Source of the DNA: Delphinus delphis
Taxonomy: Eukaryota; Chordata; Mammalia; Artiodactyla; Delphinidae
NCBI RefSeq assembly: GCF_949987515.2
Contig: NC_082698.1
Span: 3,319,455-3,383,454 of the forward strand
Length of the DNA stretch: 64,000 bases
Reading direction: 5' to 3'
A program made the position numbers and the translations under genes. Numbering within the stretch: the first letter of the stretch is position 1; the number at the start of each line of letters is the position of its first letter. Shown one piece after another: positions 54,432-64,000 of this stretch. Below the pieces are notes generated by a model, which ran no database searches, was not told the DNA's origin, and worked only from the letters and a program-made list of their open reading frames with translations.

Positions 54432-56603
54432 ACTCAGTGCTGGCTATGCCTTCAGTCCAGGTCTTGGGAAGGTTGATGGGACCGGAGCCAGTCCAGCAAG
54501 ACAGCAGCAGGTGTGAGCAGGCGGGTGGGAGTGGGGCAGATGTGGCAGATGCAGGGCCTCTGGCCCCCGGCTAGGCTGGGCCTTCCCACCTGTAGGCTCT
54601 GCCCTGGGGGTATGGGGGTGGGTGACCCCTGCCCTTTGCCCTTGACCCCACCGCTCGGCAGCGCCATCCTTTTCCTGGCTTCGTCCAGGAGCCTGAGTTA
54701 ACGTTTGCAGTTCCTTTCTTTTCCTCTCCACGAAGGCTGTGTTTTCTCAGCCATTCTGGGCACTTCCCTCTCATTTCCTGGGAAAGAAAAGCTCGACCCG
54801 TCTCCTCTCGACCACAGTGGTCCTCCCCGTCGAGCTGGGAGTTGTTCGCAGCCATCCCATCAGATTCATCTGGTCCAGCCACCTTGTTGGCTTTCTTATT
54901 GGCTCTTTCTCTCAGCTGCATTTGGCCTGCTGATGCTTTTGAGATTCCTTCTGCTCTGGTGGAGCCATTTGTAAGGCTTCCCCTGGGTTCTCTGCGGCGT
55001 TTGCTGCCTCTCTCCTCCACCCCCTTTCCGCTCACTCTTTGTTTTCCATTGTTGCAGCAGGCTTTCCTTGGTAGGAAACTAGTTTTTCTTTTTGGCTTAA
55101 TTTTGCTTTATTCTCACAAAAGAGTGGAATTTTCCTGTTCCCCACCCCCTGTGATGGATGGGAAAGAATACTGTACCAATGGATTGAGATAAAAAATTAG
55201 TGCTTCGCCATAGGGAAGCCAAATTAGCCATCAGAAGTAGGTGCATAGAGTATTTAAGAGTCTTTTGATTAATTCTCGTGATGTGAGACCTTTGGACGCA
55301 AAGTTTTACGTGCTGCGACGTGCGAGGGTGAAGTGGTGATGGGTTATTACAGATTTTACTTTTACCTTTAGTTGATTTATTGACCTGCTCTTCTGTGATA
55401 TGAAATAAGGGTGCGGCCAGACCTGCGGGTGTCTCCTTTTGGAGAGGACAATTCCCGTGTGTGTATTTTCTAGAATGCAGGCTCAGGGTTTCAGGGACTA
55501 AGCCAAAAAGACTCAGAACAGAATGTTAGTCAAAACGCCTACAGTTCTGGAAAGAAAACAGCAAAAAGAGGTCCTTTGAACTCAGATAGGTGTCACTCAG
55601 CACCTAAAAGTGACAGCTAATCAATTCTTTTATCACCTGTGCAGAAGGAGAAAATCCTAATTTAACAGAGTGTTGATAGCAAATAATTATTCACAAGAAA
55701 CATTTTTGACAGTGACTCATTTGTTCTTATTTTAAGAACATAAAAGCATATACTCTGTTTCTTAAAAGCTGTTGTCACCTTCCGGGGCTCCTTACTGCAT
55801 CATTGAGGGATTCGTTTTATTACAGAGTCTACAATCTAACCTAAATCATTACAACAGCAACTCTTTACTTTTGCCATCTGAAAGCGCTGTTACAAAATAC
55901 CGCAGTCGTGGTTAGGGCATGTTGAACATTTCCTTGGCTAGTCTCTTGAATGCGTAGTTAAAAAAGAAGGACTTTGTAAGTTGAGTACATTTGCTGATAG
56001 AAAGCGATTTTACCTATGTGAGTTTAAGAGACAAACAGATGTATTGAATTTATAGTTCCAGTTAATAGGGAGATACGGTGACGCCAGCACTGTCCTTTTA
56101 TCTCAGAGAAGCAGCAAAACTACATTTTTTTCAGCTAGTAGAAACACATTTAAATATTTCACATGAAAAAATTTACTTGCTGAGATTAGTTTACAAATGC
56201 CTTGTATGAAATATCACTGCAAGTGAAAATTGAGAGCAAAAGTATATTCCTGTTTCTTGGCAATCTGAGAAAAGAAACTCTATGAACACTTCTGACTGTG
56301 GCTATCTTTGGTGGTTATAAAAAAGTTGGGTTTTTCTTTTTCCCTTTGTGACACAAGGTTTGGCCAATATGCATATGTTGCATTTTCACTAATCTGTTAA
56401 TCGAGTTTGAATCTAGATGAATCATCTAGAAGCATATTAAGCTAATTTTCCATCTCTTTGATTTTTAATTGAGATCATAGCTTTTTATCCCTGCTGCTTT
56501 CCCGTTAAAAATAATCCAGCTTCTGTAGGATGTGCTGGGTCTTACGGTCTTTGTGCCCCAGCCCTTGGTTTGGGAGTAGGGGTACAGAGATCAGTACTGC
56601 CCG

Positions 56604-56618
56604 CCACAAGATGGCGCT
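56604..56618 (+). promoter_or_regulatory. CTCF-like binding motif
   Basis: CCACAAGATGGCGCT matches the CTCF core CCASYAGRKGGCRSY at all but one position. It lies about 0.4 kb before the CpG-rich patch at 57040. Confidence 0.55.
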
Positions 56619-57039
56619 CTGCAGATGAGGGTTTGTGAGTTTTGCCAAGTAAGAATGTAATTCTCCAGGACTATGGGGTGGCAAGAAAAACCCTATTGTT
56701 TTGCAGAGTCTTTATTATGGATGTTCTACATCCAGGACCCCTGGCTGTACTGGCTACTGTTCCCAAATACTAAAGCACACCCAGTATGGTCCAGGTAGAA
56801 CTAAAGCACTAAAGACACAGTAGCGGCAAGAGCTTTAATTGTTTAGATAAACGTTTTCACCTTGAAAGCCTCGTTTGCTGCCTCTGGGAGGTCTGATCTG
56901 TGGAAGGCAGCAAGCCGGCTTTCTCCAAAACTGGTTTCCCATAGTTTTTTGTTTGGATACTTGGGAGCAAGAAGGATGTTCATTATTACAAGTGTTGCTC
57001 GGAACGACATACCGAGCCTCGGAGTCGAAAAATCAAGTG

Positions 57040-57335
57040 GCTGGTGGGCGTCAGTGGTTCAAGCTCCGCTTCCCACTCCCCCACGCAGCGCCCCACGCAG
57101 GAGCAGCCGCAGCCAGAGCCGAAGCCCAGAGGCGGCTCTCTGCCAGCCAGCCCGGTCCAGGCACGTGTTGCTTAGCAACGCGGGCCTGGTGATGCTGACA
57201 CGTCGGAGGGGAGCAGCTCGACGCCCGCCGCCCACCAACGGTGGGCATAAATTCGTTAAGTAGAGGAGGAGGAAGCGTGGCCTGGCGCTGTTCTTCCAGA
57301 CCCGGCCTCCCGGTGCCCAGCAGGGAAGCTTCACT
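57040..57335. promoter_or_regulatory. CpG-rich promoter-like segment with E-box and RFX X-box
   Basis: About 24 CpGs in 260 bases at roughly 63 percent GC (hand count, observed/expected near 0.9). GCACGTGTTGCTTAGCAACG contains an E-box (CACGTG, 57162-57167) overlapping by one base the perfect inverted repeat GTTGCTTAGCAAC (57167-57179), a classic RFX-type X-box. A CATAAATT word lies at 57246-57253. On the minus strand GGACGGTAAGTGAAG near 57328-57345 reads as a strong splice donor. No transcript is proven, and the 133-codon plus frame over it shows no domain. Confidence 0.45.
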
Positions 57336-58890
57336 TACCGTCCGCCTTTATGAGGGCAGCAGGGGGGCAACCTTCCACGGTGCATTGTTGCCGTCCCTCA
57401 GGGGTAAATTTTTAGCTGCAGAATTTATGAGCTGCACATTTATTTGATTTGGCTTTTGGTTAATTTTTTTCTCCTCTTGTCAACCTGACAATATGAGGGC
57501 AGACGAAGGCAGTCCCTGTAGAAGAGGCAGTAAACGGTGCTTGTGCAGCTGCTTTACAGGGGCTTCTAGCTGCTCTCCTGTCCCCTCCCTCTCCCCTTCT
57601 CCCTCCTTCCTTCCTCCCTTCTTTCTCTAGTGCCAGTTCAGCAAGGCTCACGCAACCAGAACGCTCCACTCTAAATAAATAAATCCTGAAATAAATACTG
57701 ATGTGCGTCTCATTAACATTACCTGTCAAATCCCTGAGCACAAGACCCCAGATGGCCCCCTGGGTCTCCCAGTAATTTCTGGAAAGGATAGAAAAAATAT
57801 GATCAGTGGGTGTATTTGTGGAAATCATTAGCAGGGTGGGGGAAGATATGCTTATAAGTCAATAATTCTTTTTGACAGAAACTTAGCACTGGTTATGTGA
57901 TGAGTCTCCTTAATGGAAGGAAAAGACATATGGCCTGAGTTTTACGACAGATGTCAGGAATCCTGAAAAGTGGCACAAGGAAGATCTTGGTTATTTTTTT
58001 CCTTTTTACTCACATGGATGTACGGGATGTTTTGTCAACTTAATGCCTGTTTTCTTTGGTTCTTCTGATCACCCAGTGGCAAGAGAATGTAGTGACCCAC
58101 CTTTCAAAGGATGGGAAATATCATTGAAGGCAAAATTTATGTTAGCAAAGGTCTAAGGAGCACATGTCCATCTGAATTCCTAAAAATCATACAGTGTTGG
58201 ATTTATTCCACATTACCTATGCAGGGTGTTCATCTCTGGGGTTTAAAAGTCAGTACAGTAAGATTCACATTTAACTCTCATGGGATTTCTATGGCTCACA
58301 TGTTGTCTACTCTGGAGAACGTTGACTTAATGGTTCACCACCAAAGAGCTCTTTCTACTGCTTTGCATTTCGAGATTTATAAACGTGCCCCTCAGCACGG
58401 CCTGATAAAGGTGTGGTCATTGGACCCCAAGAAAAAAATGAATCGTCAAAGCAGATAGGTGACATTCCAGCTCGTGTGAGCTTCTTCATTATTTCTTTGA
58501 AGGACTCATTTCAAGTGATATATGCAGAATGGCACTCCCGAGAGAGCCGATTATGGGCCATGAGTGGACACGTTTAGACACTGGCCCTGATTTGGAGAAC
58601 GTGTTCCCAAGGCATCACTATTGGATTTGATTTGGGAGAAGAGAAGGCATGAGATACAATGCAGCACTTTGTAATCATTTATTAGTCTTGGAAAGGGCCC
58701 TGAAGGTACTCGAATTACATAGAAGACAGCAGTGATAAATCAGACCGTGAGTGCGGGGGGCATAGATTCTATGGTGGCACAGACGTTTGCTTCGGAGCTG
58801 CCGTTGTCCGGCCTCACCTGGGTTTGTAAGCAGAAGGGAAACTTAGCTGGCATCAAGATGCACTTGATTTTCCTTTTTTTCTCTTTCTAG
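57336..58890. other. unique sequence, no gene seen
   Basis: It includes the pyrimidine tract listed separately. A single 115-codon plus frame (58111-58458) starting at ATG in balanced-composition DNA is unusual for its surroundings, but I recognise no family and see no flanking splice pattern. Confidence 0.4.
57581..57628 (+). repeat. 48-nt pure pyrimidine tract followed by AG
   Basis: Only C and T for 48 bases, then AG at 57629-57630. It resembles an exaggerated splice acceptor tract, but may be a CT-rich simple repeat. Confidence 0.75.
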
Positions 58891-59028
58891 CACAGAAGCA
58901 GACCGGCAGCTTTCCTCCTGAATCGTGGAAGGGATGGTGGACAGCATTTTATCGAGAGGCACAGAAGCAGACCAGCAGCTTTCCTCCTGAATCGTGGAAG
59001 GGATGGTGGACAGCATTGTATTGAGAGC
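58891..59028. repeat. 69-bp tandem duplication
   Basis: Unit 1 is 58891-58959 and unit 2 is 58960-59028. Both begin CACAGAAGCAGACC and differ at about four positions. The period is 23 codons, so frames stay open through both copies on both strands. The sequence TTTTTTTCTCTTTCTAG directly before unit 1 is a consensus-like splice acceptor. There is no known domain in either translated direction. Confidence 0.93.
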
Positions 59029-59558
59029 AGGGTTTCGAGTGCTTCTGGCTTCCTGGCTGATTGATCCTTTCACTGGCTTTTGCAGACCAAGTCTAGAACA
59101 ATTTAATGTAACATATCTATTGGAGTCGGCTAGACATCCTTGCCCTTTCTCCCGCGGCTAAGCCCACCCTCCAGGTTTGCACTCTGCTCACTCTTTCTAA
59201 ATGCCTCCCTGTCTAATCATCTCACAAGTCCATCTCCTTGATTTCTTTATTCTTGGTCTCCACCTCCACCCAGTTCATTTTCCTTTCTTCTTTTGTTGTT
59301 TCAATTCTTGCCCTTCCCTCAGGTCCACAGCACGAGTGAAAATGAAACATTGACTTGGATTTTTGGAACCTTCAATGCGAGCTGCAGGAGAGGTGGCAGC
59401 AGAAGGCACGTCACTTCATTAGATCATGGAAGGCTAATTTAGATGCCCTCCCAGCCCAGGACTCCCTGCTGCTGAAACCAGCATTTTTTTGCCCATAGTC
59501 GGTTGGGCCAAACCAGACATTATTTCCCATCCTGCAGATGAGCAGAATGGAATACAAA
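59029..59558. other. unique sequence, no gene seen
   Basis: Single-copy DNA with CT-rich parts at 59190-59320. Confidence 0.4.
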
Positions 59559-59560
59559 CT

Positions 59561-59762
59561 TTTTTTTTTTGCAGTACGCGGGCCTCTCACTGCTGTGGCC
59601 TCTCCCGTTGCGGAGCACAGGCTCTGGACTCGCAGGCTCAGCGGCCACGGCTCACGGGCCCAGCCGCTCCGCGGCATGTGGGATCTTCCCGGACCAGGGC
59701 ACGAACCCGTGTCCCCTGCATCGGCAGGCGGACTCTCAACGACTGTGCCACCAGGGAAGCCC
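59561..59762 (-). mobile_element. CHR-class SINE, antisense, with TSD
   Basis: A poly(T) left end, then GCGGGCCTCTCACTGCTGTG, then CCGCTCCGCGGCATGTGGGA, then the reversed head CACCAGGGAAGCC. The 13-bp duplications are TGGAATACAAACT (59548-59560) and TGGAATAGAAACT (59763-59775), one mismatch. The 130-codon minus frame at 59411-59803 is SINE sequence read through. Confidence 0.93.
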
Positions 59763-59775
59763 TGGAATAGAAACT

Positions 59776-61148
59776 TTTTGAATTGACCTTGAACCTCTCC
59801 CAAGCCTTTCAGAACTGGCTGGGGTTTTCACAATTGCCTTCACACAGGTGTTTGAGCACAAAGGTAACACTTTCTTTAGCAACAGACAGTAAGGGCATCC
59901 GCACCCTCGATCTGTGGGATTCTGTTCTCAGAATCAGGATTAACTGGGTCATTTAGAGTAAACAGTTTCAGCTGAAGCTTTACATTTTTATGTGTAATTT
60001 TGCACACGTAACCACAGGTCCAGAGAGAAGTCAAAGTTGGGAAATGCCACTTAAAATTTTATTTTCTAATTTTATCAATTATAAATTTATAAATTTCTGG
60101 TTCTAGAAAGCTTTTATTTGGCTTTTTACTTTGCTTATTTAAATGCAATTTAGTTTGTTCTTTCAAAAAGAACAACTCCAGTTTCCTTTAAATGAATTAT
60201 TTAATTATCTAATGGAATTTTTCTATGAAAGCCTTCATATAAGACATAGCAATATATTTAAATCAAATTTACATAGTTCCTCTCTTCTTGTCAGAAACAG
60301 TATTTGACCCCTGCAGCGTGGACCATGTTTTTCTAGTTTCCAGGCCAACGCATACGTTTTGCCATCATATACATTCGCAGCGAAGAGTGGCTTAAACGAT
60401 CTGCTTTGCTCACTGCTTCATTATGTTACTTTACTGTTCCTGAAGACCTGACACAAGGCAAATTTACATTGCTGTCCTCCTAATTAGCCAGTAATCCTTA
60501 AGGATTGGAATGAAACATACCCAGAGTCATTTCCTTCTTCACTAAGTATGACGTCAGCTTAAGGAGACGGTGACTCTACAGCAGAAGTCGTCTTGGTGAC
60601 GACAGCCCTCACGTGTCTGTCTCCCGGGTCACAATGCATTCAAAGCCTCGTGATGGTTTCCGCATCATCATATAGCCCATCACAGGAAATCAATCAATAC
60701 CCTTTGCAGCTGGGGAAAATCTGCTCACTCGTTCATCAGACGGTAAAGATTCTTGTAGATGCTGCTTCTGTTTTTTAAATTAAATCACCTGTGCCTTTCT
60801 TGGCCTGCAATCCACACCCTGCCATATCTGCTGCACACTTTGGGTTGGAAACGTGTCCATGTCACACACATAGGATCTACGTGGCCCTACAGGCAGCTTG
60901 GGGGCACCGGTGCCTGCTCCCCTGGCTCTGAATCCTCTTGCCTCTCTGTACACATGGTTGTTGTCTCCCTCAAACTACAAGACGCTGCTCTTCACTCTGT
61001 GCTTGGGATCACTGCCGATTGATTTTCCCCAGTTCTTTCTTCCTAAATCAGTCCTGTCTCACCCAGGTCTTTCCTGTCGTACATGGCGATGTGTTTCAGA
61101 GAAGGCAGGTTATGTCCTCCTCCCCAGGGGTAGGTCAGGATTGGCCTA
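59776..61148. other. unique sequence, no gene seen
   Basis: 59990-60260 is very AT-rich. 60740-61140 is more balanced, with short frames of no type. Confidence 0.4.
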
Positions 61149-61149
61149 A

Positions 61150-61295
61150 GCCAGTGCTTCTTAAACTATTTGGACCATCAGTCACAGTAAGAGATTCATC
61201 TTACATCACAGCTTAACACACACGTAAACAGGTAGGAGTGTTTACACATGTGTTTGTATCTACATCTGGACTCAGATTTCTATTTAAGAAAATGG
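61150..61295 (+). mobile_element. DNA-transposon-like relic
   Basis: 'CCAGTGCTTCTTAAACTATT' and 'CAGTAAGAGATTCATCTTAC' resemble the terminal part of a hAT-type family ('CAGTGGTTCTTAAACTTTT'). Too little remains to name it. Confidence 0.35.
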
Positions 61296-61353
61296 GAGTT
61301 GGGACCCACTCAGCTGGTTTCCTCAATTTTAGTTTACAATGTGTGGTGTGGTC

Positions 61354-61500
61354 TAAGCCAATCATGATGGTTCCACTCTCCTGGCTAGTGATTGGTTTAG
61401 GTGAGGGCATGTGATGCAATTCTGGCCAATCAGAAACTGAGGGGCTCCTGTGACAGGTTTGAATTACTAGCAAAGAGACATGAGGGAAGGGGAGTGACCA
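61354..61500. repeat. old interspersed repeat-like segment with three CCAAT boxes
   Basis: 'AAGCCAATCATGATGG', 'TAGTGATTGGTTTAGG' and 'TTCTGGCCAATCAGAAACT' lie within about 85 bases. The phrase order 'GCCAATCA ... GTGATTGGTT ... GGCCAATCAGA' is known to me from an old mammalian repeat whose name I cannot fix. Confidence 0.4.
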
Positions 61501-62150
61501 GTCCTTTCCTGCTGGGTGTCAGGCTGCCTGCTTCTGATGCCTGAAACTGAACAGGCCAGGAAAGAGGCCAGGGAAGGAGCCAGGTGAGGTGGCAGAGGGG
61601 AAGAGGAAAGACAGCCCGATTCTTGGTTACGTTGCTGAATTAATCATTGCTCTCCCAGGCCATTTCAGGAACTCTTGTTGCGAGATAAAGTTCCCCATTG
61701 TTGAAGCCAGTTCAGTTGGAGCGTTCTGTTACTTGCTTCCTAACTTTCTTCACAGTGTCTAGGAATCAAATAATCTGAGCTGGAGGTCTATGATAAATGA
61801 TGTTCATGGACCAGGGTCACAGGCCAATTCGAAGGATAAGATGAACTTGGAACCCTTTTTGTCCTGTTAAGCTGACCGAACATTTGTGGGTTTCGTGGCC
61901 TACGGGACTGGTTTTGGGACCTGATTCAGCAGAGACCACCGGAATGTGTGATTTGACCTTGTGGTTTTGCCTATTTGTAGGTAACCTGGAAGGTCCTCGA
62001 CATGACGTCATTTGCAGTTTTGCTGAGCCTTACGTTTGGATTTTTGCCTGCCATGAAATAGATTTGGTACGTGGTAACTATGTAACAGATGAGCCTGGAT
62101 AATTCAGCAGCTTTATGGTGTATCTTCGTAGTTCTCCTGTCTTTGTGGAC
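61501..62150. other. unique sequence, no gene seen
   Basis: Nothing recognised. Confidence 0.4.
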
Positions 62151-62162
62151 TCATTGATTCTT

Positions 62163-62368
62163 TTTTTTTTTTTTTTCTGTACGCGGGCCTCTCATTGCTG
62201 CGGCCTCTCCCGTTGTGGAGCACAGGCTCTGGTCGCACAGGCCCAGCGGCCATGGCTCACGGGCCCAGCCGCTCTGCGGCATGTGCGATCTTCCCGGACC
62301 GGGGCACGAACCCATGTCCCCTGCATCGGCAGGCGGACTCTCAACCACTGCGCCACCAGGGAAGCCCT
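62163..62368 (-). mobile_element. CHR-class SINE, antisense, young, with TSD
   Basis: A poly(T) run (62161-62176), then TACGCGGGCCTCTCATTGCT, then the reversed head CACCAGGGAAGCCC. The duplications are TCATTGATTCTT (62151-62162) and TCATTGCTTCTT (62369-62380), one mismatch. Same subfamily as 59561-59762 and 7004-7220. Confidence 0.93.
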
Positions 62369-62380
62369 TCATTGCTTCTT

Positions 62381-63012
62381 AAAATGACTCAAACTCATTT
62401 TCTCATGTTGAAGTGTTATCTACCCACTACCTCCCACGCTCAAAAAGCTATTTATTAATGCGGGAAATGGAAAGAAAGTGGAGAAAATGAGGATTCACAG
62501 CCAAGAAACGGAATCCTGGACCGAGTTGGGAGTGAAATGTGGGCATCAGTGGCCCAGGCCCAGCACAAGGAGGAGACCCACGGAGGGGCTATAGGATTAA
62601 GAAGAGGTGACCCGGGAGACTGCGGGAGGGCTTCGCCCGGTGCACAGACTGCTTGCTGACGAGGGCTGAGTGTCTGTGGAAGCCGGGGAAGCATCCGTAT
62701 CTGACTGTGCACTGACTCCAGGTAAGCTCGATGGGAATTATGTCCCTGGATGGGGGTTTGCCAAGGTCTTGGTCACGTCCCCAATGAATGTCAGGGTTTT
62801 CTAACCTGCAGCGTGTGAATGTTCTGAAGGTCACAGGGTGGCCGGGGCTCTGCTTTACAGGAGATGCGAGTTGTTCCTTTTTAGGAAATTGCAACAGTCC
62901 TTTTATTTTCGAGAGTCGCGCTTCCTGTGTGTCCTCATGGGCTTGTGTGGGCTTTCTACTTGGTCTCCTGTGACTCATCTTTGCTCAGGTACAGGGTTAG
63001 GTATATCAATTT
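62381..63012. other. unique sequence, no gene seen
   Basis: Frames of 85-129 codons on minus overlap plus frames and have no domain. Confidence 0.4.
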
Positions 63013-63014
63013 CC

Positions 63015-63130
63015 ATGGAGGTAATTAATGAAACAACAATGTATTAAGTGCCTACAGCATGAGGTGCTTGGTGGGTTCGAAGAGATGCAGGAAGCAGAGG
63101 CAGAAAGGGGAGAAGTGACTCCCTTGGTGA
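63015..63130 (+). mobile_element. L2 3'-type fragment
   Basis: 'AACAATGTATTAAGTGCCTA', 'CATGAGGTGCTTGGTGGGTT' and 'AAGAGATGCAGGAAGCAGAG' follow the LINE2 pattern ('TATTGAGCACCTAC', 'GTGCTAGGTGCTGGGGATAC'). Confidence 0.5.
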
Positions 63131-64000
63131 TAGGCAGGTAGCAATGGAGGATGTGGACCAAAGCTGGAGTCAGGGCTCCGGCCACTTGTCTGGCCTGTGC
63201 CCTGAACACCCGGCATCCCTCATCTCCAGGGCGTAGCATTTGCTCACAGCATCTGTGCAATGCTGGAGCCCGAGGCTGAGCATTGCACAGTGACAGTCTG
63301 CACCGAGCACCGGGCGCTGGTCAGTGCTGAATCCGCCTCCAGGTGAGGGGACTAAAGTGATGACTCGTCCTGGGATCATCACAATGGAGATGACGTACCT
63401 GTTTGTAAACTTACCTGTAGTTCAGGTGTGTACGTTCAGATATCCTTTTCAGAGATGTGACAGGGTTAGGGTTAAGGTTAGGGGAGGGAGCAGTGCAGGG
63501 AGAGCCCCGTGCATCAGGGAGAGGGAGCTTCAGCCAGGAGCAAAGAGGAGAAGAACTCAGAAGATTCCAGAGAAGAGCCTTTAGTGTGATGCCCAAGACC
63601 AGGGAAATGGGTTGAAACATGTTGCTTCGTGGTCTGCCAGAGACAAGAGGTACAGTTTTTAAAACGTGTTCTTAATGCTTTAATCACTTGGGGTGACTAC
63701 AGAGTTTTAGGTCTGGAATTTATCAGTTTCCTTACTAACAGAGATATGTAATGTTTGGTGCCATGCCCAAGTTAATTAAAGTTAATTAGAAACTGGTTAT
63801 GTGATTTTGAATAGATAAATTAGCCATTGTGCCTGAGAAAGGTAAATTTATTCTTTGAAGAGTCGAGTCAGCCCGCAAAGCACAGATTCCCAGAGGGCCT
63901 GCCGTACCAGGTGGAGTTTTGTCTCCTGTTGGGCCCAGAGGCTGAGACCGCATGGTCATGGTTCGTTTTCTATTCTCTGTCCGTCCCCCAGCTCGGAGGC
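63131..64000. other. unique sequence, no gene seen
   Basis: It holds the telomere-like tract. The rest is single-copy DNA to the window end. Confidence 0.4.
63462..63487 (+). repeat. short interstitial telomere-like tract
   Basis: AGGGTTAGGGTTAAGGTTAG and the following GGGGAGGG hold two perfect GGGTTA units and degenerate ones. Confidence 0.6.

Larger units (their letters stand above)
54016..57035. other. unique sequence, no gene seen
   Basis: 54270-55200 is GC-rich with overlapping frames on both strands (154 codons minus, 116 plus) and no domain. 55200-56540 is AT-rich and repeat-free, with the texture of conserved non-coding DNA. The CTCF-like motif at 56604 lies near its right end. Confidence 0.45.

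Noticed and set aside
55596..55616. REST/NRSF site near TCAGCACCTAAAAGTGACAG
   Set aside because: The left half fits but the right half lacks the GGACAGC core.
59411..59803. 130-codon minus frame containing SPPADAGDTGSCPGPGRSHM
   Set aside because: This is the CHR SINE translated. The same peptide appears at 7022-7267 and 62151-62372, where other SINE copies lie.
1..64000. CRISPR array, bacterial operon or phage
   Set aside because: Repeat content (SINEs, L1, MIR, MER5A, MaLR) is mammalian. No regularly spaced repeats and no operon-like gene packing are present.
1..64000. True tRNA gene
   Set aside because: The only tRNA-like B boxes are within CHR and MIR SINEs; no full cloverleaf with an intact acceptor stem was seen.

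Overview
The window is nuclear DNA from a mammal, most likely a cetacean. The best evidence is five tRNA-derived SINEs of the CHR class (7004-7220, 17818-17939, 34497-34842, 59561-59762, 62163-62368). The 'GGCTTCCCTGGTGG' head and the long 'cetacean-type' bodies are typical of whales and dolphins. There are also young L1 3' ends of the cetartiodactyl type. I see no BovB or Bov-tA copies, which argues against a ruminant. Primate Alu and rodent B1/B2 are absent too. This is inference from repeat families, not a species call.

I find no protein-coding exon, tRNA, rRNA or snRNA gene that I can support. The open frames are short, many start at GTG/CTG-type codons, several run through recognisable repeats, and none matches a family I know. 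The window reads as intergenic or deep-intronic sequence: unique DNA with conserved-looking AT-rich parts, broken up by old and young transposons.

Layout. 1-9.5 kb: unique DNA with old L1 pieces, one hAT relic, one young SINE (7004-7220) and one young L1 with a 16-bp target-site duplication (8869-9253). 9.5-17.7 kb: L1 3' ends, MER5A with a nearby near-identical 99-bp copy, a palindromic DNA-transposon relic, a CTCF-like motif (12540), MIRs and a long old L1. 17.8-27.9 kb: a CHR-1 SINE, MIRs, a CACCC-box cluster (21562-21713), a hAT relic and a young L1 tail. 27.9-34.9 kb: one very old antisense L1 that has been entered by a MaLR LTR and by a younger L1, which was itself entered by a still younger 5'-inverted L1; a SINE follows. 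35-48.4 kb: MER20, two MaLR LTRs (36129-36617, 48005-48337), L1 and L2 pieces, GC-rich unique DNA. 48.4-54 kb: mostly unique DNA, then a MIR split by an L1 that carries a 117-bp internal tandem duplication. 54-64 kb: unique DNA with the best promoter-like site in the window (CpG-rich 57040-57335, with E-box and RFX X-box, about 0.4 kb beyond a CTCF-like motif), a 69-bp tandem duplication (58891-59028), two SINEs and a short telomere-like tract.

There are no genes to assemble into a pathway. The usable biology is regulatory (CTCF-like, X-box, CACCC and TAAT clusters) and evolutionary: insertion order can be read directly from nesting and target-site duplications. Repeat family names come from recognising consensus features by eye and need a RepeatMasker run to fix subfamily and exact ends.
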